In this document: positions 1 through 5,550 of the stretch, in pieces
How positions within the stretch are numbered: the stretch's first letter is position 1
Layout: each line of letters starts with the position of its first letter
From: Cytophagales bacterium
GTDB lineage: Bacteria > Bacteroidota > Bacteroidia > Cytophagales > ES-bin-26
Direction of reading: 5' to 3'
DNA: 5,811 bases
NCBI GenBank assembly: GCA_014379925.1
Contig: JACMKY010000647.1
Location: forward strand, 1-5,811
Made by a program: the position numbers and the translations under genes
The notes under the pieces: generated by a model
Told to the model about the DNA's origin: nothing
Database searches by the model: none
The model's input: the letters and a program-made list of their open reading frames with translations, nothing else

Positions 1-530
1 CTCTTCCACAATCCCCTCCTGACGCCGCCATTGGCCACAAAGTAGAGCACGCCGTTCACGTCGGTCAAATATTGAGGAGAAGCGCTGGCCGAACCCGGAC
101 GGATGTCTTTGACCAGCACGGTGCCCCCGGGTGTGCCGTCGCTCTTCCACAATTCCTGCCCGTTGGCCGGCGTGGAAGCGGTGAAGTAGAGAATGCCGCC
201 CACGTTGATCAGTTGGCTGGCATCCAGGTCCTTGATCAGTCCAGTGCCTTCCGGGGTGCCGTCGCTGCGCCACAATTGGTTGCGGTTGGTCGCATTGCTG
301 GCCGTGAAATAAAGCAGCCCGTTCACGTCGGTCAGGTTGCCGGGAGCGGAACCGTCGGCGTCCGGGCGAAGGTCCTTTACCAGTTGGGGTTGGGCCTGGG
401 CCGTTACGGCCACCAGCCAGCCCAAGGCCACGGCCCACCGGCGCCACCAAGCGCAGGACCGAAGAGCGGCAAAAGGATTCCCACTGGCGGGCACGCGGCC
501 GGCCGGGGAGTGCAGTACTCGTGTTGACAT
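1..530 (-). CDS. ELWxxDGT-repeat secreted protein, N-terminal part (runs off the left edge)
   Basis: The frame is open from the ATG at 530 down to base 1, giving 176 residues with no stop, so the gene is cut by the window edge. Residues 1-46 form an export signal: a long Arg-rich start (twin Trp and Arg around 28-31), a hydrophobic stretch (AVALGWLVAVTA, 33-44) and a signal-peptidase-like AQA end before QPQ. The mature part starts with QLVKDLRP and carries repeats of the type LYF...(E/Q)LW(R/K)SDGT..GT.L(V/I)KD: LYF at 73-75, 114-116 and 162-164, LWRSDGT at 86-92 and LWKSDGT at 127-133. The last visible unit is irregular (GGVRRGLWK, where ELW is usual). It is clearly a paralogue of the gene at 1104-3368, sharing start context, signal peptide and the AQAQPQLVKD junction, which fixes the start. 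The missing part may hold PA14 and type IX sorting domains as in the paralogue; that is inference. The family is probably exported and beta-propeller-like; its substrate is unknown. No Shine-Dalgarno is seen; the bases before ATG are pyrimidine-rich. Confidence 0.9.
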   Translation of the reverse strand, partial: MSTRVLHSPAGRVPASGNPFAALRSCAWWRRWAVALGWLVAVTAQAQPQLVKDLRPDADGSAPGNLTDVNGLLYFTASNATNRNQLWRSDGTPEGTGLIKDLDASQLINVGGILYFTASTPANGQELWKSDGTPGGTVLVKDIRPGSASASPQYLTDVNGVLYFVANGGVRRGLWK

Positions 531-581
531 AGAAGGGGACCAATGAAAGTAAACGGTTAATTCGCTTTGGAAATCAAACGA

Positions 582-603
582 TTGGGTTGTTGAACAAACC
601 CAA
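582..603 (-). other. Small hairpin in the leader of the left paralogue
   Basis: A perfect 7-bp inverted repeat (TTGGGTT / AACCCAA) with an 8-base loop lies about 50 bases upstream of the ATG at 530. Read on the minus strand it would sit in the 5' leader if transcription starts at the candidate promoter near 814. No equivalent is seen at the same place in the other paralogue. It could be a leader structure or chance. Confidence 0.25.
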
Positions 604-680
604 CGGGCACCCGCAGCGAAGGCAACGTCCATCGCCTTTCACGGTGATGAACCGGCGTTCAGAAAAATGTCAGGGTGATG

Positions 681-937
681 GGTCTAAGGCACGCGGGGAT
701 TTTCCAGGACAGTGGCAGGCACGCTCGGATGCGGCAAACCCGAAGGAAATACTTTTGAAATAAAGACACGGAAAATGCCCGGTTTTGTCTCACTAGCTGG
801 AAGAATCGGGGGCAATTTATGCACAAGATTCGATGGGTACAACCCCGATGAGGTACCTTCTTTGGGTTTATGTCGTATTTAATGTTATTTTTTTGTTAAG
901 GGATTGTTCCTCGTTTTATGAAAATCCCCGGTGAGAG
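681..937 (-). repeat. Upstream block, copy 1 of a duplicated promoter-containing segment
   Basis: This non-coding stretch aligns with 3653-3910 at nearly equal length. Shared landmarks in the same order (plus-strand reading) are GGTCTAAGG, GTGGCAG, ATG(C/T)GGCAAACC(C/T)GA(A/G)GAAA, (A/T)TATG.A.AAGATTC.ATG, CAACCC(C/T)GATGA, a run of seven T and then GTT(A/G)AG. Differences are scattered and include single-base indels, as expected for non-coding DNA. It lies upstream of the paralogue at 530 and holds the candidate promoter. The AT-rich part (about 855-900) stands out from GC-rich surroundings and could act as an UP-like element. The rest of the gap, 531-680 and 938-1040, shows no gene that I can support. 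Confidence 0.75.
814..842 (-). promoter_or_regulatory. Candidate Bacteroidota-type promoter of the left paralogue
   Basis: On the minus strand the sequence reads GTTG (TTG at 842-840), 20 bases, then TAAATTG (819-813). This is close to the Bacteroidota primary sigma pattern of TTTG about 19-20 bases before TAnnTTTG, with one T short in the -7 element. The same arrangement and spacing occur in the other copy at 3784-3812, and AT-rich DNA lies just upstream. It would give a long leader of roughly 280 bases before the ATG at 530. Conservation may reflect recent duplication rather than selection, so the call is moderate. Confidence 0.4.
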
Positions 938-1050
938 AACGCTAACTCAGTCCAACAAGCGCAATCATCTGGCCTTTCACCGGCGGTCAAGCATAGCCCA
1001 ATCGACCCGGACCATCCCTCTCCCCCGCCATCCGCAATCACCCTCAAAAG

Positions 1051-1080
1051 CCAACAGCCGGACCCAGGCCCGGCTGTTGG
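1051..1080 (-). terminator. Terminator-like hairpin after the complete ELWxxDGT gene
   Basis: An 11-bp perfect inverted repeat (CCAACAGCCGG / CCGGCTGTTGG) with an 8-base loop begins 23 bases downstream of the stop codon at 1104. On the minus strand it is followed by CTTTTGAG, so there is a short T run. Position, GC-rich stem and T run fit an intrinsic terminator for the gene ending at 1104. Confidence 0.7.
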
Positions 1081-1103
1081 TAAAGATTGACGACTCTTTT
1101 CAA

Positions 1104-3368
1104 TCAGCGCACCAGCACCAGCTTGCGGCGCAGGCTGCCAGTCGGGGTGGTCAGGTTCAGCACGTACATCCCTTCCTTTAATCCCGACCCGTCCACTTCC
1201 ACGCTCACCGCCTCGTTGGCCACCACCTGACCTTGATACAGGTTGCGCAGGCGAACGCCCCGCAGATCATAGAGCGTCAGCACAGCCGGCCCGCCGTGGG
1301 GAGTGGTGAAAGAAACGCTCACCCGCCGGGAGAAGGGGTTAGGGTTAGCCATCAGCACCAGGCTTTCCCGGACGTCAGTTTCCACCGCCAGGCGCGCCCC
1401 GGTGGGCACGAAGGGAGAAAGCACCGAACCCGGCACCACCACCGGGGCCGAGCGGGCTGCCATCAAAGGGGTGCGCCAGCCCACGGCCAGGTTGTCGCCG
1501 CCAGTGGCCTCCTTGTGGAGCACCTCCACGTAGTACCGGCGACCAGCCACCAAATGGATAACCTTCGACCGCTGACTGGCGTACTTGTCCCATTCCCGCA
1601 CGGTGGCCCAACCATTCTTCACGTAGGCGATGCGCCGCTTATTGGCCGGGTTCTCGTCGCTCGACAGGTACAACTTGCCGTCATCGTCGCTGGCTAACCA
1701 GAAAATGTATTTTCCTGTCTGCGGGGCGCAGAGGTAACCCCGCAAACGCGCCCCGTAGTTCTCGCCCACGTTGGTGGGGGCCTCCAGGCAAGTGAGCTGG
1801 CTGCTGGAGGCGGGAGCGGTGTTGAGCGGGATGGCCCCCACCCGGTTACCAGCTACTCCGTTCCACTGCTCGCGCAGGATGGTACCCGTAGCCGAGCAAG
1901 CTACTGGGGTGCGGAGATTGTATTTCCACAATTCCCGCCCGTTGACCCCCTCGTCGGCCGAGAAGTAGAGCACCCCGCCCACATTGGTGAATTGGGCGGG
2001 ATCGGAGCCAACGGTTCCCGGACGAATGTCTCCCACCCGTCCGGTGCCGGCGGGGGTGCCGTCGCTCTTCCACAACTCTTGCCCGCTGGTGGCATCGTTG
2101 GCCGCGAAGTAGAGTACGCCGTCCACGTTGGTGAATTGAACGGGATCGGAGCCGCCCGGGCCCGGATGGATGTCCTTGACCAGCACCGTGCCGGCTGCCG
2201 TGCCGTCGCTTTTCCACAGTTCCTGCCCATCGACACCGTTCGTGGCCGCGAAGTAGAGTACGCCATCCACGTTGGTGAATTGAACGGGGTCGGAGCTGCC
2301 CGGGCCCGGATGAATGTCCTTGACCAGCACCGTGCCAGCTGCCGTGCCGTCGCTGCGCCACAGTTCTCGCCCGTTGACGTCATCACCAGCCACAAAGTAG
2401 AGCAGGCCATTCACGCTGGTGAGTTGAGTAGGGTTGGAACCACGGTTCAAAGGCGGATTGATTTCCTTGACCAGCACCGTACCGGCTGCCGTACCGTCGC
2501 TTTTCCAGAGCTCGAAATTGGAAAAGCTGTCGCTGGCGGTCGCCGAGAAGTAGACCACTCCATTGACGTCCGTGAAGCGCTCCGGACCGGAGCTGCCCGA
2601 GCCTCCGAGTGGATTGTACCCACTCGGGTTGATGTTCTTGAGCAGCCCGGTGCCCTCCGTCGTGCCGTCGCTCTGCCAAGGCTCCCGTCCATTGACATCC
2701 TCCGCCGCAAAGTAGATCAACCCGTTGGAGGCGGTGAAACCAGTGGGATACGTCAAGCTCCTGGTCGTGGGGATTATCTTGACCAGCACCGTACCGGCCG
2801 GTGTACCATTGGTCTTCCACAACTCAGCAACGTCCGTGAAATAAAGCGTCCCGGCCAAATTGATGAGGTAGTTTCTGGGGACATCCAAGGATGGATATCC
2901 GGTAGCGAGGGTCTTGACCAGCACCGTGCCGGCGGGGGTGCCGTCGCTGCGCCAAAGTTCCCGCCGCTGGGTGGAAGCGCTGGTCCCGATCCTGACCACG
3001 AAGTAGAGGATTCCATCCACGTTGGTCAGGTTGGTAAGGCCCGCGGCCGCGGCATCCGAGAAACGGTCCTGCACCAGCACCGTGCCCACGGGCGTGCCGT
3101 CGCTGCGCCACAATTGGAAGCCGGTGGCAGGATCGCCGGTCGTGAAGTAGAGTACGTCGACGTTGGTCAGGTTGCCAGGAAACGCACCGTCGGCGCCCGG
3201 ACGAATATCTTTGACCAGTTGGGGTTGGGCCTGGGCCGTGACGGCCAGCAGCCAGCCCAGCGCTACGGTCCACCGGCACCACCGGGTGCGGGACCTGACC
3301 GTGGGAAAAGGGTTCACGCCGACGGGCAGGCGGCCGGCCGGGGAGCGAAATCGTACTGGTGTTGACAT
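1104..3368 (-). CDS. Secreted ELWxxDGT-repeat protein with PA14 domain and type IX sorting domain
   Basis: A complete 754-residue protein. The ATG at 3368 is preferred over an in-frame TTG at 3404 because the paralogue at 530 starts with the same MST and matching signal region. Residues 1-47 are an export signal with an unusually long Arg-rich start, hydrophobic core TVALGWLLAVTA and cleavage-like AQA. Residues 50-483 hold eight full units LYF...ELW(R/K)SDGT..GTVLVKDI..G plus a terminal LYF...ELWKYN half; as the chain opens with QLVKDIRPG, the ends could complement each other as in a closed beta-propeller (inference). Unit 3 is shortened (LYFTDVAELWKTNGT). Residues about 496-632 form a PA14 domain: REQWNGVAG, Cys527 and Cys547, IFWLASDDDGKLYLSSDENP, YYVEVLHKE, GDNLAVGW; PA14 domains often bind carbohydrate. 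Residues about 668-754 match the Por secretion (type IX, TIGR04183) sorting domain: NPNPFS, LTLYDLRG, GLKEGMYVLNL, KLVLVR. The protein is therefore expected to cross the inner membrane by Sec and the outer membrane by type IX secretion, ending at the surface or outside. Ligand and role are unknown. Confidence 0.95.
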   Translation of the reverse strand: MSTPVRFRSPAGRLPVGVNPFPTVRSRTRWCRWTVALGWLLAVTAQAQPQLVKDIRPGADGAFPGNLTNVDVLYFTTGDPATGFQLWRSDGTPVGTVLVQDRFSDAAAAGLTNLTNVDGILYFVVRIGTSASTQRRELWRSDGTPAGTVLVKTLATGYPSLDVPRNYLINLAGTLYFTDVAELWKTNGTPAGTVLVKIIPTTRSLTYPTGFTASNGLIYFAAEDVNGREPWQSDGTTEGTGLLKNINPSGYNPLGGSGSSGPERFTDVNGVVYFSATASDSFSNFELWKSDGTAAGTVLVKEINPPLNRGSNPTQLTSVNGLLYFVAGDDVNGRELWRSDGTAAGTVLVKDIHPGPGSSDPVQFTNVDGVLYFAATNGVDGQELWKSDGTAAGTVLVKDIHPGPGGSDPVQFTNVDGVLYFAANDATSGQELWKSDGTPAGTGRVGDIRPGTVGSDPAQFTNVGGVLYFSADEGVNGRELWKYNLRTPVACSATGTILREQWNGVAGNRVGAIPLNTAPASSSQLTCLEAPTNVGENYGARLRGYLCAPQTGKYIFWLASDDDGKLYLSSDENPANKRRIAYVKNGWATVREWDKYASQRSKVIHLVAGRRYYVEVLHKEATGGDNLAVGWRTPLMAARSAPVVVPGSVLSPFVPTGARLAVETDVRESLVLMANPNPFSRRVSVSFTTPHGGPAVLTLYDLRGVRLRNLYQGQVVANEAVSVEVDGSGLKEGMYVLNLTTPTGSLRRKLVLVR
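1920..3221 (-). repeat. ELWxxDGT repeat array within the 754-residue protein
   Basis: The array encodes residues 50-483. Units run about 47-57 residues, with the core LYF at 73, 121, 175, 218 (IYF), 272 (VYF), 323, 371, 419 and 467, so nine strands of this kind and eight complete SDGT..GT turns. Units 1-5 are divergent (TNGT in unit 3, EPWQSDGT in unit 4, variable insertions between units), while units 6-8 are regular at 48 residues. The antisense strand of the array is also open over long distances, an artefact of repeated GC-rich codons. Confidence 0.9.
2101..2388 (-). repeat. Two adjacent near-identical 144-bp repeat units
   Basis: Copy one (2101-2244) and copy two (2245-2388) are in exact 144-bp register (48 codons). 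Over the first 110 bases I count five differences (at 2121, 2145, 2152, 2169, 2183 relative to the partner), after which they diverge in the last third. They encode the KDIHPGPG(S/G)SDPVQFTNVDG segments. Other units in the array are much less alike, so this pair is the youngest duplication or has been homogenised by gene conversion. Confidence 0.9.
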
Positions 3369-3652
3369 GGGAGGAGAAGTTGAAGTGAAAGGTTGAATTG
3401 CCAAGGGTGGAAGCGAACCAAAAAGTCAAATACAATGGCGCAACGCAATACCGGAATGAGATTGCGCAGCAAAACAATGCCACTCAATTGATGATCAGCT
3501 TGTTGTTCGACGAACTGAGTAAGGTGGTTGGTACCTACTGGGTGTACCCCTCATCAGCGCCAGAAACAACGAGGATTTCTTTTACGGCAGCACCAAGCGT
3601 CCCCGGCCAACCGCCGAAATACATTGAAGGCCAAAAAATTTCAGTGCCGAAA

Positions 3653-3910
3653 GGTCTAAGGTATTGGGAATTCTTCGAGCCGGTGGCAGACAGTATGGGA
3701 TGTGGCAAACCTGAGGAAACACTCAAGTAAAAAAACCACAAAAATTACCCTGCTTTACACCACCATCCGGAGGAATTGCGGACAAGTTATGGATAAGATT
3801 CAATGAGTGCAACCCTGATGAACCGGTATTTTTAAATTTAAGCCGCTTTTGATGTTCTTTTTTTTGTTGAGCGAGTGCTTCTCTTCTTACGAACAACCCC
3901 CGCAAAGAAA
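3653..3910 (-). repeat. Upstream block, copy 2 of a duplicated promoter-containing segment
   Basis: It aligns with 681-937 (see landmarks there) and lies upstream of the complete paralogue, in the same orientation and order. It includes an AT-rich part (about 3828-3868, with eight T followed by GTTGAG). The remaining leader between this block and the ATG, 3369-3652, is about 134 bases longer than in the other copy and has no clear counterpart there. A plus-strand open frame from a TTG at 3398 to 3730 overlaps it, but is broken by an indel in the other copy and is not supported as a gene. Confidence 0.75.
3784..3812 (-). promoter_or_regulatory. Candidate Bacteroidota-type promoter of the complete ELWxxDGT gene
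   Basis: Minus strand: GTTG (TTG at 3812-3810), 20 bases, then TAACTTG (3789-3783). The spacing is identical to the copy at 814-842, and the -7 element differs by one base in a variable position (TAAATTG versus TAACTTG). AT-rich sequence lies immediately upstream. The leader to the ATG at 3368 would be about 415 bases, which is long, so a second start site nearer the gene cannot be excluded. Confidence 0.4.
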
Positions 3911-3935
3911 ATAGCGAACCCGTCGGATGTCCGTT

Positions 3936-3967
3936 GCCAGGTAACCCATCAATCCGGGTCACCTGGC
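3936..3967 (-). terminator. Strong hairpin downstream of the oxidoreductase gene
   Basis: Two 12-base arms (GCCAGGTGACCC and GGGTTACCTGGC on the minus strand) flank an 8-base loop, starting about 60 bases after the stop codon at 4028. In minus-strand RNA all 12 pairs form, one as G-U; in plus-strand RNA the same position is an A-C mismatch. That favours a role in minus-strand transcripts. No T run follows directly, so it may be a Rho-type 3' end or a transcript-protecting structure rather than a classical intrinsic terminator. Confidence 0.5.
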
Positions 3968-4027
3968 CGTGAGCCGTGCGTTGACCACCAGCCGTTGGCA
4001 TCGCCCGCTGTTCGCCCCGTTCCCGCG

Positions 4028-5353
4028 TTACACCTTGGGTTCCCAGCCGGGTTCGTAGTCCCGGTGCCAGAGGGCCATGGCTTCCCGGTCGTCGAGGATC
4101 TTGCCGCCCGCGGCCGGGTCGCAACGCAACGTGCGGGCGGTCCGTTGGGCAATGTTTCCCAGGTGGCAGAGCAGCACACTCCGGTGGCCGGTTTCGATGT
4201 CGGCGTTGGGTTTGCCCCCGTTGCGGATGCAGTCCATAAAATTGACCAGGTGGTAGGCATCCAGCCGGTCGCCGGGGCCGGTCGGATCGATCTTGTTGGT
4301 TTTCTGGTCTTCCTTCACTTCCTTGACCAGCTTGTTTTTCGGGTCGTAGATGGCGTAGGCGTTGTCGCCGGTGGTGACCATGCTGCCCTTCTCGCCGTAG
4401 AAGATCACGCCGCGCCCGGCGCCTTCCACGGGGTAGCTGTTGCAGCTTCTCCCCTCCCAGGTCATCGCTTTCTGGTCGGCAAACTCGAACGAGATCACCT
4501 GGGTATCGGGCGTTTCCCAGTCATCGCGGTGGGCGTAACGGCCCCCGCTGGAGGTGACGCGGATCGGGTAGTCGACGCCCAGTCCCCAGCGCATCACGTC
4601 GATTTCGTGGGTTCCGTTGTTGCACGCCTCGCCGGTGCCCCAATTCCAGAACCAGTGCCAGTTGTAGTGAATCAGGTTGTCGCGGTAGGGTTTGCGGGGG
4701 GCCGGTCCTTGCCACAGCTCGTAATCCAGGCCGGACGGAACCGCCGCCGGCTTCCCCACCCCGATGGGAGCGCGGTTGTTGGTATACCAGCCCTTGGCAA
4801 AGTAGACCCGGCCGATGATGCCGTTCTTCAATTCTCCCATGGCTTCGATGATGTACGGCCAGGACCGCCGCTGGCTTCCCATCTGAACCACCCGTTGGTG
4901 GGTGCGGGCGGCCTCCACCAGCAATTCTCCCTCGCGGGGATTGTGGCCGCAGGGTTTTTCCACGTACACGTGCTTGCCGGCCGCGCAAGCCAGCATGGCG
5001 GCGGGGGCGTGCCAATGATCGGGGGCCGCGATTACCAGCGCATCCAGCGATTTGTCTTCCAGCGCTTTCCGGAAATCCTTGACGCCTTTGGGCGTTCGCT
5101 TTTGGGCGTCCGTTACCGCTTTCATTCCCTTCGCCATCGCCTTGTCGTCCACGTCGCAGATGTAAGCAACTTCCGCCCCGGCTTGCCGGGCCAGGTTGCC
5201 GGCCAATGCCGCACCCCGGCCGTTGGTACCCATCACCCCCACGATCACTTTTTCAGCGGGGGAGTTTTTGCCGAATGCGCTCCAGTGGCGGCCAGCAATA
5301 CCCAAGCCGATGCCGGCGGCAGTGGCGGATTGGATGAATTTCCTGCGTTCCAT
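4028..5353 (-). CDS. Tat-exported Gfo/Idh/MocA family oxidoreductase
   Basis: A complete 441-residue protein, typical length for the family. I chose the ATG at 5353 because it places a twin-arginine signal (MERRKFIQ, then the hydrophobic TAAGIGLGIAG) at the N-terminus; the frame stays open upstream to 5572 but that part looks non-coding. Domains: Rossmann NAD(P)-binding fold from about residue 35, with the dinucleotide loop GTNGRG (42-47) after the first strand; the family signature EKP at 132-134 (VYVEKPCGHNP), whose Lys is normally catalytic; then a C-terminal alpha/beta domain from about 160 with GTHEIDVMRWGLG (247-259), where His249 and Asp252 sit at the usual substrate-side positions. 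The family oxidises or reduces sugars, inositols and related compounds using NAD(P); Tat export with cofactor already bound would place it in the periplasm. The substrate cannot be read from sequence. It is flanked by gaps of 197 and 659 bases, so probably transcribed alone; a weak -7-like TACCTTG lies at 5430-5424. No Shine-Dalgarno is seen. Confidence 0.93.
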   Translation of the reverse strand: MERRKFIQSATAAGIGLGIAGRHWSAFGKNSPAEKVIVGVMGTNGRGAALAGNLARQAGAEVAYICDVDDKAMAKGMKAVTDAQKRTPKGVKDFRKALEDKSLDALVIAAPDHWHAPAAMLACAAGKHVYVEKPCGHNPREGELLVEAARTHQRVVQMGSQRRSWPYIIEAMGELKNGIIGRVYFAKGWYTNNRAPIGVGKPAAVPSGLDYELWQGPAPRKPYRDNLIHYNWHWFWNWGTGEACNNGTHEIDVMRWGLGVDYPIRVTSSGGRYAHRDDWETPDTQVISFEFADQKAMTWEGRSCNSYPVEGAGRGVIFYGEKGSMVTTGDNAYAIYDPKNKLVKEVKEDQKTNKIDPTGPGDRLDAYHLVNFMDCIRNGGKPNADIETGHRSVLLCHLGNIAQRTARTLRCDPAAGGKILDDREAMALWHRDYEPGWEPKV

Positions 5354-5452
5354 GCGTTGATTCTGGTTTGGAGATGAGGGATTGATTAAATACCGGAGTG
5401 CGTCCTTTCCGCTTTTGGTTTTCCAAGGTAGAAAGATAGTTGGAGATTCCAG

Positions 5453-5474
5453 CGCCGGGTTGACAAACCCGGTG
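5453..5474 (-). other. Short hairpin between the oxidoreductase and the right-edge gene
   Basis: A 7-bp perfect inverted repeat (CCGGGTT / AACCCGG) with a 4-base loop, extendable by one wobble and one C-G pair. It lies about 77 bases after the stop at 5551 and about 100 bases before the ATG at 5353. No T run follows on either strand. It could mark the 3' end of the upstream transcript, but evidence is thin. Confidence 0.3.
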
Positions 5475-5550
5475 AAAACGGAGCACCGGCCATTCTTCCC
5501 GGGCATTTTGCCAAGCGAAAAAACGTACCCCGGGTGGGCGGTTGGCTCGG

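Noticed and set aside
918..1181. 87-codon plus-strand open frame
   Set aside because: It crosses the terminator hairpin and the 3' end of the complete ELWxxDGT gene and shows no domain or conserved counterpart.
1992..3365. 457-codon plus-strand open frame opposite the ELWxxDGT gene (and a similar one at 72-527)
   Set aside because: Both are antisense shadows of repeated GC-rich codons; the translation has no recognisable domain, and the opposite strand has signal peptide, repeats, PA14 and sorting domain.
1..3368. Possible CRISPR-like or mobile-element repeats
   Set aside because: The repeats are in-frame protein-coding units of about 144 bp with no spacers, and there are no terminal inverted repeats, target duplications or transposase sequence.
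3369..3404. TTG start at 3404 for the ELWxxDGT gene
   Set aside because: The paralogue starts at the position equivalent to ATG 3368, and the 12 extra residues have no counterpart there.
3398..3730. 110-codon plus-strand open frame in the gap, with protein-like composition
   Set aside because: It begins with TTG, has no visible ribosome site, and its second half overlaps the duplicated block, where the other copy (681 onward) has a single-base indel and early stops, so the reading frame is not conserved.
3875..5377. 500-codon plus-strand open frame opposite the oxidoreductase
   Set aside because: The minus strand encodes a full Gfo/Idh/MocA protein with all family motifs; the plus frame is a codon-bias shadow.
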